From contig CAIYDT010000046.1 of assembly GCA_903924985.1 (NCBI GenBank), positions 17,820-81,819 on the forward strand: a stretch of 64,000 nucleotides of DNA. The letters run 5' to 3'. Shown piece by piece: positions 8,949-17,312 of the stretch; the first letter of the stretch is position 1; every line of letters begins with the position of its first letter. A program made the position numbers and the translations under genes. A model generated the notes under the pieces. The model had not been told where the DNA came from. It saw only the letters and a list, made by a program, of their open reading frames with translations, and searched no databases. This stretch comes from an uncultured Acetobacteraceae bacterium. GTDB lineage: Bacteria > Pseudomonadota > Alphaproteobacteria > Acetobacterales > Acetobacteraceae.

Positions 8949-9419
8949 CTACCAACCGATTTCGAAAAATCCCTCGACCTCGACGGACGCATCGGCGGGC
9001 AATGACGGCACCCCGATGGTACTGCGCGCGTGCCGTCCGTCGTCGCCGAACACAGCCACCGCCAAATCCGAGGCCCCGTTCATGACCCGAGCGTGCTCGG
9101 TGAACTCCGACGGGGCGGCGATGAACCCGCCCAGCCGCACGATCTTGCGCACGCGGTCCAGATCTCCGTCGCAGGCGGCCTTCAGGTGCACCAGCACGTT
9201 GATGAAGCAGATGCGAGCACCCTCGGTCGCGCGCTCGATGGTCACGCCCCAGCTGACCTTGCCTTTGACGACCACTTCCCCGTTCACCAGGGGGATCTGG
9301 CCCGACACGACCACGAGATTGCCGGTCTTCACCCAGGGCACGTAGTTGGCGATGGGCACGGTGGGGCGAGGCAAAGTGATGCCGAGTTCCGCCAGTCTTG
9401 CCTCGATCCGTCCCGCCAT
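8949..9419 (-). CDS. RidA/YjgF family protein
   Basis: A 156-residue RidA-superfamily protein. Canonical members are trimeric and hydrolyse reactive enamine/imine intermediates released by PLP enzymes. The N-terminal beta strands (VPIANYVPWVKTGNLVVVSGQIPLV) and the C-terminal PADASVEVEGFF segment fit the fold. The Arg that binds the carboxylate in archetypal RidA is not evident at its usual place near residue 105; this belongs to the longer (about 155-residue) subgroup whose activity may differ. It is followed by the DUF482 gene and preceded by the NrdJ-derived gene, all on the same strand. Confidence 0.9.
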   Translation of the reverse strand: MAGRIEARLAELGITLPRPTVPIANYVPWVKTGNLVVVSGQIPLVNGEVVVKGKVSWGVTIERATEGARICFINVLVHLKAACDGDLDRVRKIVRLGGFIAAPSEFTEHARVMNGASDLAVAVFGDDGRHARSTIGVPSLPADASVEVEGFFEIGW

Positions 9420-9449
9420 CGTGCTGCCCCTGCTTGCCGAAGCCGCAGC

Positions 9450-10961
9450 CTAACCTGCCTTGGAAATAACCCGCAACGCCCGTCGTCGTGCGCGGGGCGA
9501 CGCCTCGGCCGGGAGCTCCAGGGGCAGCAGCGGCGATCCGTCTCGGGCGCCGTCGCCGACGGTGTCGGCTTCCTCGATTTCTGCCTCGGGGATGTCGCGG
9601 CGGCCGAGGTAGTTCGCCGCCAAATGCCGGACTGTGTAGTCCAGCAGGGACGTGGCCTGGCGTACGGCGGGGTCTCCCTCGACGGTCCCGGCGGGGCCGA
9701 AGCGGGTGAAGGTGAAGGCTTCGACGAAGGCCTCCAGCGGCACTCCGTGCTGCAACCCGAGGCTGACGGCGCTGGCGAAATTGTCCATCAGGCCGCGGAA
9801 CGCCGCGCCTTCCTTGTGCAAAGCGATGAAGATTTCCCCCAGCGCGCCGCCCTCGTATTCGCCGGTGCGCACATACAGCTTGTGCCCCCCGATCGAGGCC
9901 TTCTGCGTGTAGCCGGCCCTGCGAGCGGGCAATTCGGAGCGGGCTGCGACGGGCAATGGTTTGCCGAGGGCGGCGGGGCGGGCGGGCATCGCCTCGATAA
10001 ACGGCGCCACCGCGTCGTGCATCAGCGCGTGCTCCGCGGAGCCATATATCGGGAATGGGCTGCCGCCACCGAGGACGGATGCCAGCGCTTCCTCCCCGGT
10101 CATGCCACTGACTCCTAGCCAGGCGCGGGTCGCTTTGGACAGCCCACCCGAAGGCAGCAACGGGGAGAATGCGGGTGCGATGCCCCCTGTTTCGACGCCG
10201 AGTAGCGCATCGGCCGGGCCGGCGGCCATGATCGCGGTGGTGGCGATATGCCGCAGCCCCTCCACCGCCAGCGCTTGCTGCCGCGCCGCTCGGGCGGCCT
10301 CAGCCAGTCCGGGCACGGGCGTATGGGCGGGCGGCGCCGGCCAGTCCATCGGCGCCGGGCGCATCGCGTCGGTCAGCCGAGCCATCCGCCCGGAGGCAAT
10401 ATCGGCCCGCCCCCGCAAGATGGCGGCCAAAGCGCGAGCGATATCGCGCGCATTGTCCGATCCGTAGTCGATCCCCAGCGCGCATAGCAGCCCGGACAGA
10501 TCGGCCATGGACACCGACAGCCGAGCGCTGGCGGGCGCGGCGAAGCTGAGCGTCAGGACGGCGGTTTCCACCGCTTCCGCGAAGGCGGCGCAGTCGAACA
10601 GCCCCGCGCTATCAATGAAGGCCGGCAGGTTCAGCACGAAGCCCGGGTTGGGATCGGGGCGGAGCTGCCAGACCGATTCGGTGGGCGCGCCGCGCCGCAG
10701 TTGCAGCAGCCAGTGCAGCCGGTCGGCGAAGGACGGCTCCATGCCGGCCTTGGCGGCTTTGTCGGCGACGAAGCGGATCCAGGCCTCGGCCGCGGCAGGC
10801 AGCGTGGTTGCCCCGGCCCCAGGCGCGAGGGCGGCGAGGCCGGCCCCGGCCGCATCCTCCCACGACGCGGGGATGGTCACCGAACGCACGGGTTCGTCCG
10901 GATCGGCGGAGGCGGATGTGCGGCGCAGACGCACGCCATGCCAGGAGCGGTGGATTTTCAT
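9450..10961 (-). CDS. truncated NrdJ-like protein (class II ribonucleotide reductase C-terminal region with TSCPD-type domain)
   Basis: A 503-residue protein that resembles only the C-terminal part of adenosylcobalamin-dependent ribonucleotide reductase. Residues of about 155-250 ([21 protein letters not shown] through [20 protein letters not shown]) match the NrdJ segment just after the active-site NPCSE loop. Residues of about 355-470 ([78 protein letters not shown]) match the TSCPD-type domain. The NPCSE cysteine, the glycyl-loop cysteines and the usual C-terminal Cys-rich tail are absent, and the first 100 residues are not barrel-like. It should therefore not reduce nucleotides; a binding or regulatory role is possible. 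The ATG start is clear and there is no frameshift, so it looks like a maintained gene. Confidence 0.8.
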   Translation of the reverse strand: MKIHRSWHGVRLRRTSASADPDEPVRSVTIPASWEDAAGAGLAALAPGAGATTLPAAAEAWIRFVADKAAKAGMEPSFADRLHWLLQLRRGAPTESVWQLRPDPNPGFVLNLPAFIDSAGLFDCAAFAEAVETAVLTLSFAAPASARLSVSMADLSGLLCALGIDYGSDNARDIARALAAILRGRADIASGRMARLTDAMRPAPMDWPAPPAHTPVPGLAEAARAARQQALAVEGLRHIATTAIMAAGPADALLGVETGGIAPAFSPLLPSGGLSKATRAWLGVSGMTGEEALASVLGGGSPFPIYGSAEHALMHDAVAPFIEAMPARPAALGKPLPVAARSELPARRAGYTQKASIGGHKLYVRTGEYEGGALGEIFIALHKEGAAFRGLMDNFASAVSLGLQHGVPLEAFVEAFTFTRFGPAGTVEGDPAVRQATSLLDYTVRHLAANYLGRRDIPEAEIEEADTVGDGARDGSPLLPLELPAEASPRARRRALRVISKAG

Positions 10962-11170
10962 GTCGGTAGGTTAGGGCGGGTTGGCGCGACTCGGAAAGCA
11001 TATTTTGCGGTTCGGAGGGGGGAGAGACACAATATCCTGTGGGTAACTTCGATTCCACGCCTTCCCGACGACCTTGCGGTCGGCTCGCCCACCAGGGTTC
11101 GCACAGGGAGCACCGAGGGGCGGACCACCATCCACGACGGGATCATGAGGCACGGCAACACCGCGCGGTG

Positions 11171-11204
11171 TCGGCATCGCCCCACGTTGCATGAGGGTCC
11201 GCGC
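11171..11204 (+). repeat. dispersed repeat, copy A
   Basis: This copy starts TCGGCATCGCC and contains CACGTTGCATG. It matches copy B at 11398-11431 with about five substitutions in 33 bases. The core CACGTTGCATG also begins each unit of the tandem repeat at the right end of the window, so it is a recurrent intergenic element of this genome. Confidence 0.5.
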
Positions 11205-11268
11205 AGGTTCCCCGTGTCCCGACGCCGCCAAGCTGGCGATGTCATCCGATGGGTACCTGCGTGAAGCG

Positions 11269-11298
11269 TCGGCATCGTCTCACGGCGCAAGGGCGTCC
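11269..11298 (+). repeat. dispersed repeat, diverged copy C
   Basis: A weaker relative of copies A and B that begins TCGGCATCGTCTCACG and then diverges. It is reported because the three copies lie in one intergenic stretch on the same strand. Confidence 0.3.
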
Positions 11299-11397
11299 AT
11301 GTCGGCTTGCCCTGCCACGCGTTCCCCGCTGTCCGCGGCGTGGTGCGCAAACGTCATGGCCCTGGATGCGCCCCGCCCGGCGTGCCATCGCGACGCT

Positions 11398-11431
11398 TCG
11401 GCATCGCCTCACGTTGTATGGAGGTCCGTGG
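11398..11431 (+). repeat. dispersed repeat, copy B
   Basis: This copy has TCGGCATCGCC, then CACGTTGTATG, then GGTCCG, in the same order and spacing as copy A. It lies 227 bases downstream of copy A. Confidence 0.5.
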
Positions 11432-11580
11432 CCAATCCCTATCATCGTCATGGCCTCCAAGGGGGCGACCAAAATTCTTTTCCCAATCCGGCTATCCCGT
11501 AGCCCATGCGGCATGCCACCGCCACCGATAGAGAAAGGGCATCGCGACGACTGCGAGCGGCAAAGGAGGGGAGTTTGTCC

Positions 11581-11688
11581 ATGATACGTTCTTACTCCGA
11601 TAAGGCTTACGAGGCAAGGTTTGCCCCAGGGGAATTGCGTTTGGGTCAAAACGATCCACAGGCCTCTCCACTCGTCATCGTCGGCTGA
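11581..11688 (+). CDS. possible small protein of 35 residues
   Basis: A short open frame starting ATG ATA CGT, with AAGGAGG about ten bases upstream, an unusually good ribosome site for this window. The product (beginning MIRSYSDKAYEARF and ending PLVIVG) has no membrane segment or motif that I recognise. It sits in an otherwise non-coding stretch in front of the diguanylate cyclase gene. The good ribosome site is the only support, and chance is a real possibility. Confidence 0.25.
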   Translation: MIRSYSDKAYEARFAPGELRLGQNDPQASPLVIVG

Positions 11689-11877
11689 AGCCCCGGCAGA
11701 TGACGATCATCAACGCAGGTGGCCCCTTTTGTTCCTTCACCCGATTCCCTGGGTGCCTCAGGGTTGTCAGGCGGTCTCTGAGGTGTGATACGTCACTGCT
11801 GTAAATACGTTGTATCGGCAAGCCTGCCGGGCCTTCACCTGTTCCAACCCAGCCGAAGAGCAAATCAGAGAGGACCA

Positions 11878-12762
11878 ATGGACTCAACTGTGATGCGGAC
11901 GGCGTTGGCGCAACTCGACCAGGCGCTGTTCAGCCACGAGCAATGGTCCGAAGCGATCTATAGCACGCTGATCTGCCGTCTGCCGCCGGACGAGCGGGAC
12001 GTGGATCGGGATGCCCACCGAAAATGCCGCTTCGGGCAGTGGTATTATGGATCGGGGTCTCTGACGCTCCACAATCATCCTGGCTTTGTCGAGATAGCGG
12101 TTGAACATGAGCGAATGCATCAGTTCGCGGCAACGTTGCTGCGGGCTTCCACTGATAATGTGCCGATCTCGCTCCATGACTACGAGCGCTTCGTCGCCGC
12201 CATGAAGCGCATGCGGCTCGAGGCCCTTACGATGAAACGAGAGCTTGAGGATTCGCTCAACAACCTCGATCCATTGACCGACGCCACAAACCGGACCGGT
12301 ATGTTAACCAGACTTCGCGAACAGTTGGAACTCGTCAAGCGCGGGGTGCATTCCTGCTCCGTCGCCATGATGGATGTGGACTACTTCAAGAAGGTGAACG
12401 ACACCTATGGCCATGGTATGGGGGATCAGGTCCTCGCTGCCTTCTCTCGCTATGTGATCGCCCATCTGAGGCCCTACGACAATTTCTTCCGCTATGGCGG
12501 CGAGGAGTTCGTGATCTGCGCGCCAAACGCGGATCTTGCGACCAGCCAAGGGCTTTTGGAGCGGCTGCGCGTGGAACTCGCCTCGATCCCGTTTCGACCT
12601 GAGGGTAGGCCACCCTTCCATGTTACTGCGTCATTCGGCCTGACGCTGCTTGATCCCGATCTGTCGGTCGAACAATCGATCGACCGGGCGGACAAGGCGC
12701 TCTATGCCGCGAAATCCGCCGGCCGTAACCGCATCGTGGTCTGGACTCCGTCCATGTTGTAA
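11878..12762 (+). CDS. diguanylate cyclase with N-terminal zinc-binding CZB domain (DgcZ-like)
   Basis: A 294-residue cytoplasmic enzyme that should make cyclic di-GMP from two GTP. Residues of about 10-110 form a CZB (chemoreceptor zinc-binding) domain with all four ligands: His20 in SHEQW, Cys50 in KCRFGQW, His77 and His81 in EHERMH. Residues 130-290 are the GGDEF domain, with active-site GGEEF at 207-211 and an inhibitory RxxD site (RPYD) at 198-201, five residues upstream. The order and ligand spacing match E. coli DgcZ (YdeH), where zinc represses the enzyme, so zinc control is inferred here. The start chosen is the ATG behind GAGAGGACC; a longer in-frame start at 11785 has no supporting ribosome site. 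The RxxD site implies product feedback. Confidence 0.92.
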   Translation: MDSTVMRTALAQLDQALFSHEQWSEAIYSTLICRLPPDERDVDRDAHRKCRFGQWYYGSGSLTLHNHPGFVEIAVEHERMHQFAATLLRASTDNVPISLHDYERFVAAMKRMRLEALTMKRELEDSLNNLDPLTDATNRTGMLTRLREQLELVKRGVHSCSVAMMDVDYFKKVNDTYGHGMGDQVLAAFSRYVIAHLRPYDNFFRYGGEEFVICAPNADLATSQGLLERLRVELASIPFRPEGRPPFHVTASFGLTLLDPDLSVEQSIDRADKALYAAKSAGRNRIVVWTPSML

Positions 12763-13146
12763 TGGCGGAAGGGGGGCGTCCGACCGAAATGCGATTACCC
12801 TGCTGTCGGCAGTCGCTCGACGGTGTCGCGCCCCCTGGAAGGGGACCCGGCACGGTTTGCTCAAAATCTTTGACACGCTCCGCAAAGCCCGACCTCGACC
12901 TCCGACATTATTGGGGGCTGTTATCCCGAATCCCCCCGCGCCCGGTCGGACGCCCGGCCTCGGGACATCCGTGTTCATCCCCTTCATCCGTGGTTCCAAA
13001 TGCTTGGTTCGGCCACGCTCCGACGGTGCCCGGTGCCAACGTTTCAGGAGATGGCCAGCTCAGGGCCGATCATGACAGTGAGGCCACCCAGACGGGCCAC
13101 CCAAACGGGATGGACCAACCACCACCGCCACGCTATATCCGCCCAC
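12763..13146. other. 384-base gap without a recognised gene
   Basis: Between the diguanylate cyclase and the NDUFA12 gene I see only short overlapping open frames with no family resemblance. The NDUFA12 frame is open further upstream, with ATGs near 13000 and 13072, but the extra residues do not look like the family's N-terminus. No terminator hairpin with a T-run and no RNA gene is visible. Confidence 0.4.
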
Positions 13147-13503
13147 ATGAACATCGGCACATGGCTGCACACCAAGCTTCACGGTCGCAAGGTCGGAACC
13201 GACGGCTCCGGGAACATCTATTACGTGGACAAGCGCACCCCCGCCCAAGGGCGCCGCGCCAGCCGCTGGGTCGCCTTCGCCGGCCCGAATGAGGCCAGCG
13301 CCGTCCCCCCCGAATGGCACGCCTGGCTCCACTACACGGTGGATGAGCCGCTCCCCGACACCGGTCGCAAGCCTTGGCAGAAGCCGCATCTGGCCAACGC
13401 CACCGGCACCGCCGCCAGTTATCGCCCGGCCGGCCACGACTACGAAGGCGGGCATCGTGCCAAGGCCACGGGCGACTACGAATCCTGGACGCCCGGGAGC
13501 TAA
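13147..13503 (+). CDS. NDUFA12 family accessory subunit of NADH:ubiquinone oxidoreductase
   Basis: A 118-residue protein of the NDUFA12/B17.2 family, an accessory subunit of complex I shared by alphaproteobacteria and mitochondria. Family features are the start MNIGTWLHTKLHGRKVGTD, the NIYYVDKR strand, RRWV-like RASRWVAFAG, and PPEWHAWLHYTVDEP near residue 55. The C-terminus ends in the usual YEGGHRAKATGDYESWTPG. It is encoded apart from any nuo operon, as is usual, and is followed six bases later by mlaD. The chosen ATG gives the typical family N-terminus. Confidence 0.93.
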   Translation: MNIGTWLHTKLHGRKVGTDGSGNIYYVDKRTPAQGRRASRWVAFAGPNEASAVPPEWHAWLHYTVDEPLPDTGRKPWQKPHLANATGTAASYRPAGHDYEGGHRAKATGDYESWTPGS

Positions 13504-13509
13504 ATCCCA

Positions 13510-13989
13510 ATGGCAAGCCGCGGCATCGCGGAGGTTATCACCGGCGCCGTTGTGTTGCTCGTCGCTGCCGGGTTCCTCGGCTTCGCGGTGGCGCATTCCG
13601 GGCGCACCGCCAGCACCGGCTACGACCTCACCGCGAAGTTCGACCACATCGACGGGCTGAACGTCGGCGCCGACGTGCGCATCGCCGGGGTGAAGGTCGG
13701 CACCGTGGATGCGCAGCGAATCGACCCCGCGACCTACCTCGCGGTCGTCACCCTCAAGATCGGGACCGGCATCGAGATCCCCAAGGACACCAGCGCCGAG
13801 ATCACCAGCGAGAGCCTGCTGGGCGGCAAGTATCTATCCCTGACACCCGGCGCCGACAGCGTCATGTTGAAACCCGGCCAGGCGATCACCATTACCCAGT
13901 CGGCGGTGAGCCTGGAGCAGCTTTTGGGAAAGTTCATCTTCAGCGTCACCAGCCTGAACAACAGCAAACCGGCTGGGGCCCCGAAGTGA
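13510..13989 (+). CDS. mlaD: MlaD-type MCE protein (outer-membrane lipid asymmetry)
   Basis: A 159-residue MCE protein with one N-terminal membrane helix (about residues 8-29) and a single periplasmic MCE domain. The core strand pattern is KFDHIDGLNVGADVRIAGVKVGTV, followed by AEITSESLLGGKYLSLTPG. In E. coli, MlaD forms a hexameric ring that binds phospholipid for the MlaFEDB ABC transporter. No mlaE or mlaF is adjacent; in related Rhodospirillales this gene stands alone between NDUFA12 and DUF2155 genes, as here. A separate MCE operon lies at 35.3-38.8 kb. The next gene overlaps the stop codon. Confidence 0.92.
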   Translation: MASRGIAEVITGAVVLLVAAGFLGFAVAHSGRTASTGYDLTAKFDHIDGLNVGADVRIAGVKVGTVDAQRIDPATYLAVVTLKIGTGIEIPKDTSAEITSESLLGGKYLSLTPGADSVMLKPGQAITITQSAVSLEQLLGKFIFSVTSLNNSKPAGAPK

Positions 13990-14207
13990 CCGCATCCCCC
14001 CCAAAAATCTGGCCCGGCGCCGATGGCACCCCGGTTTCCTGCCGGGAGAAGCTGAAAATGCTGGCCGACAACCACGCCGAACTGGCGCAGACCATGCAGG
14101 ATACGTTCGAGGACGCGGTCCTGATGGGCGTCGACGAGCAGGCCATGCGCGGCGTGCTGCTCGCCATGATCGAGGGGCTGGAGTCACCCAAGCGCGCCGC
14201 CCCATGA
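13986..14207 (+). CDS. small conserved alphaproteobacterial protein
   Basis: A 73-residue, probably cytoplasmic protein starting with a GTG that overlaps the mlaD TGA (GTGA). Its sequence, with PVSCREKLKMLADNHAELAQ followed by DAFEDAV-like and MGVDEQAMRG segments, resembles a small helical family seen in Rhodospirillales between mlaD and DUF2155 genes. Its function is unknown. The next gene overlaps its stop (ATGA), so translation of mlaD, this gene and the DUF2155 gene is probably coupled. Confidence 0.75.
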   Translation: MTASPPKIWPGADGTPVSCREKLKMLADNHAELAQTMQDTFEDAVLMGVDEQAMRGVLLAMIEGLESPKRAAP

Positions 14208-14620
14208 GGTTTCTTCTCCTTGTGCTGCTGGCGACCATCTCCGTCGCTCGTGCCGAGGATCCAATCGTGGCGACACCGTTGCCGCCGGTCGATGCGACGG
14301 AGGCTCAGGCTCCACCGCCGCCCGTCCCTTGGCTTCCCAAGAACACCGCCCAGGTGCAGGCGCTGGACAAGGTAAATGCCCGAGGCTCGCTGCTGACGAT
14401 CAAGGTGGGTCAGTCGGCGGTCTTCGGGTCGCTCACCATCGCGGTGAAGGCGTGCAGTGTGCGCCCGCCCGACGTGCCGGCCGATGCCGCGGCGTTTCTG
14501 ACGGTCACGGACAAGAACCCCGACGCGCCGGGCTTCTCCGGCTGGATGCTGAAATCCACCCCTTCGGTATCGATGCTGGAACACCCGATTTACGACGTGC
14601 GGATCGTCGGCTGCATCTGA
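14204..14620 (+). CDS. DUF2155 domain protein, periplasmic
   Basis: A 138-residue exported protein with a Sec signal peptide (MRFLLLVLLATISVARAE, cleavage near residue 18) and a Pro-rich linker to about residue 45. The DUF2155 domain follows: LDKVNARGSLLTIKVGQS, VKACSVRPPDVP, and the Trp-rich GWMLKSTPSVSMLEHPIYDVRIVGC. The family is restricted mainly to Alphaproteobacteria and its function is not defined. Two Cys residues could form a disulfide. It overlaps the preceding small gene by four bases and precedes otsB by three bases. Confidence 0.9.
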   Translation: MRFLLLVLLATISVARAEDPIVATPLPPVDATEAQAPPPPVPWLPKNTAQVQALDKVNARGSLLTIKVGQSAVFGSLTIAVKACSVRPPDVPADAAAFLTVTDKNPDAPGFSGWMLKSTPSVSMLEHPIYDVRIVGCI

Positions 14621-14623
14621 CCG

Positions 14624-15331
14624 ATGCTGCCGCCTTTCGCTCGCACCGCGCTGCTGCTGGACCTCGACGGGACACTGCTGGACATCGCCCCGACGCCCGA
14701 TAGCGTGGCGATCCCTCCCGGCCTGACCGACATGCTGCTCTCTTTGCAAACAGCGCTGGATGGGGCGTTGGCGATTGTGACCGGGCGGGCCATCCCGGTG
14801 GTGGACGGATTCCTGGGTCACGCCTTCGCCGCGGCGGGGGAGCACGGCGGGGCCATCCGTTCCGCGCCCGGTGCGCCGGTCGAGCGCCCCGATCTGCCGA
14901 GCCCGCCTCAAACTTGGCTGGCGCTGGCCGAGGAACTCGTCGCCGCCCACCCAGGCTCGATTCTCGAACGTAAAGCACGGGGTTTTGCCCTGCATTTCCG
15001 CCAGGCCCCGGACGCCGGACCGGATTTTCATACCGCTTTGACCACGCTGGTGGCGTCGGCACCCGGCTTCCAGCTCATGCCCGGCCTGATGCTGTGGGAG
15101 ATCCGGCCGCTCGGCGCCGACAAAGGCTCCGCCGTCACCGCGATGATGGCCCGCAAGCCGTTCCAGGGCCGCCTGCCGCTATACATCGGCGACGATGTCA
15201 CCGATGAGGACGGCATACGCGTGGCCCGCGCGATGGGCGGGGAAGGGTTACGGGTCGACGCCGCCTTCGGCAATCCCACCGGCGTGCGTGCCTGGTTGGC
15301 AGAGGCGGCACGAACCCGGGAATGGCCATGA
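14624..15331 (+). CDS. otsB: trehalose-6-phosphate phosphatase
   Basis: A 235-residue HAD-superfamily phosphatase that hydrolyses trehalose 6-phosphate to trehalose. The nucleophile motif is LLLDLDGTLLDIAPTPD at residues 11-26, and the C-terminal motif is YIGDDVTDEDGI near residue 187, both typical of OtsB. Motif III Lys is in EIRPLGADKGSAV. The partner otsA is at 25.5 kb on the other strand, so the pathway is complete but split. otsB overlaps the following HAD gene (ATGA) and follows the DUF2155 gene by three bases, so it is transcribed with the mlaD cluster. Confidence 0.93.
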   Translation: MLPPFARTALLLDLDGTLLDIAPTPDSVAIPPGLTDMLLSLQTALDGALAIVTGRAIPVVDGFLGHAFAAAGEHGGAIRSAPGAPVERPDLPSPPQTWLALAEELVAAHPGSILERKARGFALHFRQAPDAGPDFHTALTTLVASAPGFQLMPGLMLWEIRPLGADKGSAVTAMMARKPFQGRLPLYIGDDVTDEDGIRVARAMGGEGLRVDAAFGNPTGVRAWLAEAARTREWP

Positions 15332-16038
15332 ACCTCTCCGAATGCACCACCCTGACCTTCGACTGCTACGGCACTCTGATAGACTGGGAAACCGGCATCC
15401 TCACCGCCCTGCGCCCCCTGCTGTCGCGCGCCGGCGCTCGGTCCGGTCAGGATGTGCTGCGGGATTTCGCTGACCATGAGTCCCGCCAGCAGGCGGCGAC
15501 CCCCGACATGCCATACTCCGATCTGCTGACCGAGGTGCACGGGCAACTCGCCCGCCACTTTGGCGTGACGGCCGACGTGGCGGAGAATCGGCGGTTCGGC
15601 GCCTCCATCGGCGACTGGCCGCCGTTCCCGGATACGGCGGCGGCGCTGGCGTACCTGAAACAGCACTTCCGCCTGGTCATCCTGTCCAACGTCGACCGCA
15701 CCAGCTTCCAGGCCACGAATGCGCTGCTCGGCGTAACGTTCGACGCGATCTACACCGCGCAGGATATTGGGTCGTACAAGCCGGATACGCGCAATTTCAC
15801 GTATCTACTGGACCGGCTGGCCGAACAAGGCGTCCGCCGGGAGCAAATCCTGCACGTCGCGCAAAGCCTGTTCCACGACCACGCGCCGGCCAACGCCATG
15901 GGTTTGCACTCCGTCTGGATCGACCGCCGCGGCGACGCCTGCGGGTGGGGCGCGACCGCCACGCCGCCCGAAGGCGTGCGATACGACGCGCGCTTCCCCA
16001 GTCTGGAAGCCTTCGCCCGGGCGCACCGGGACGATTAG
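15328..16038 (+). CDS. HAD-superfamily hydrolase, 2-haloacid dehalogenase-like (type II)
   Basis: A 236-residue HAD hydrolase with the class I cap. The nucleophile Asp is in TLTFDCYGTLIDWETG near residue 12, the second motif is VILSNVDRTSF near residue 115, and the Lys/Asp motif is DIGSYKPDTRNF and HVAQSLFHDH. The FDCYGTLIDWE form of motif I is typical of type II haloacid dehalogenases, but many such proteins are phosphatases. Start: the ATG at 15328 overlaps the otsB stop; an in-frame ATG two codons earlier is possible. Its stop overlaps the FAH gene's stop on the other strand. Confidence 0.85.
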   Translation: MNLSECTTLTFDCYGTLIDWETGILTALRPLLSRAGARSGQDVLRDFADHESRQQAATPDMPYSDLLTEVHGQLARHFGVTADVAENRRFGASIGDWPPFPDTAAALAYLKQHFRLVILSNVDRTSFQATNALLGVTFDAIYTAQDIGSYKPDTRNFTYLLDRLAEQGVRREQILHVAQSLFHDHAPANAMGLHSVWIDRRGDACGWGATATPPEGVRYDARFPSLEAFARAHRDD

Positions 16039-17216
16039 CCCAACAACCCCCGCCGCGCGAGGTTGCGCATGAGGGCCCCGGCCCCGAACGACCACGCCTC
16101 GCACCGATCGGTCGGCCGCATGCGGTTAACCAGCCGCCCCAACTTCGGTGCGGCGATCGTCACGATGTCGTTGGTTTTGTGGGTGAAACCCTGCCCCTGA
16201 AAATCGCGATCTTTTACCGGCGCGAACATGGTGCCGAGGAACAACACCGCCCCGTCTGGGTAACGGTGATGGGCGTTGACCATCTGAGCCACCAGGTCGG
16301 CCGGGTCGCGGCTGATCATGGCGATGGACGATGAACCCTCCAGTTCGAACCCGTCCTCCCCGTCCACCCGCAGCGTCACCACGGTGGAACGGATGTCGTC
16401 CAGCCCGAACCCTGCGTCGAACAGCCGCAGGACCGGCCCGATGGCGCAGGACGCGTTGTTGTCCTTCGCCTTGCCCAGCAGCAGTGCCGAGCGCCCCTCC
16501 ACATCGCGCAGGTTGACGTCGTTGCCCAGGGTGGCGCCAACGATGCGCCCGTCCGAGGACACCGCCAGCACGATTTCCGGTTCCGGATTGTTCCATGAGG
16601 ACCCCGGATGGATGCCCGCATCGACACCTGTCCCCACGGCTGCCATTGGTTGCGACTTAGTGAAAATTTCGGCGTCAGGGCCGATGCCGACCTCCAGATA
16701 CTGGCTCCAGGCGCCCTGATCGATCAGCACCTGCTTCAGCCGGGCGGCTTCGGGGGAGCCAGGGCGTAGCTTGGCCAGGTCGTCGCCGACCAGGCGGGTG
16801 ACCTCATCGCGGATGGCGGCGGCGGCATTCAGATCGCCACGGGCGCGCTCTTCAATCACCCGCTCCAACATGGAGATAACGAAGGTGACACCCGCCGCTT
16901 TGATCGCTTGCAGGTCGATGGGGGTCAGCAGCCAGGGTTTCGTGGGATCCCTGGTATCGGCTGGCGTGTTGGCGAGGATGGCGTCCAGGGACCCGACCGT
17001 TTCGCCCTTCGTAGCGGTCAGTGCCGCGGCGGGATCGGGCATCTCGCACAAGTCGCGCATGGTCGGAAATTGCCGGCTTACGTCGATCAGCGCACCATCG
17101 CGAACCGCCACGACCGAGGGACCCGCGACATCCGGCCGCCATATCCGTCCGGCCAATATGGCGTTGCCCGCATCGTCCGGCAGGGCCAGCCGAGCGGCTT
17201 CGGTTAGGTCGATCAT
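16035..17216 (-). CDS. fumarylacetoacetate hydrolase (FAH) family protein
   Basis: A 393-residue FAH-fold protein. The metal-binding region shows PGSSWNNPEPEIVLAVSSDG near residue 205, with the Glu cluster typical of the family, and TLGNDVNLRDVEGRSALLLGKAKDNNASC. Members cleave C-C bonds or act as hydratases or isomerases on oxo-acids. Its length and the DxT-type sugar-acid relatives leave both aromatic-ring and sugar-acid pathways open. It is divergent from msrB with a 96-base gap and shares four bases with the convergent HAD gene. Confidence 0.85.
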   Translation of the reverse strand: MIDLTEAARLALPDDAGNAILAGRIWRPDVAGPSVVAVRDGALIDVSRQFPTMRDLCEMPDPAAALTATKGETVGSLDAILANTPADTRDPTKPWLLTPIDLQAIKAAGVTFVISMLERVIEERARGDLNAAAAIRDEVTRLVGDDLAKLRPGSPEAARLKQVLIDQGAWSQYLEVGIGPDAEIFTKSQPMAAVGTGVDAGIHPGSSWNNPEPEIVLAVSSDGRIVGATLGNDVNLRDVEGRSALLLGKAKDNNASCAIGPVLRLFDAGFGLDDIRSTVVTLRVDGEDGFELEGSSSIAMISRDPADLVAQMVNAHHRYPDGAVLFLGTMFAPVKDRDFQGQGFTHKTNDIVTIAAPKLGRLVNRMRPTDRCEAWSFGAGALMRNLARRGLLG

Positions 17217-17312
17217 GCGGGGTCCCCAGAAAATTGACGACGACAGAATACGATGTGACTCGCGCCGGGCAAAATCCGGGGTAAACTAGGCCGCAAAACA
17301 GGAGGCTAGAGT

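Larger units (their letters stand above)
10962..11877. other. 916-base intergenic stretch with dispersed short repeats
   Basis: No convincing protein family is encoded here on either strand; the open frames are short, overlap one another and have no recognisable domain. The stretch carries two near-identical 34-base copies of a repeat plus a weaker third copy, annotated separately, and one small possible gene with a strong Shine-Dalgarno sequence. No tRNA cloverleaf or rRNA was found. The last 100 bases before the diguanylate cyclase are less GC-rich and probably hold its promoter, but no confident -35/-10 pair can be named. Confidence 0.5.

Noticed and set aside
10958..11700. Several overlapping open frames of 70-190 codons on both strands in the 11-kb gap
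   Set aside because: No known domain, no consistent ribosome site, and the frames overlap the repeats; only one small ORF with a strong ribosome site was kept, at low confidence.
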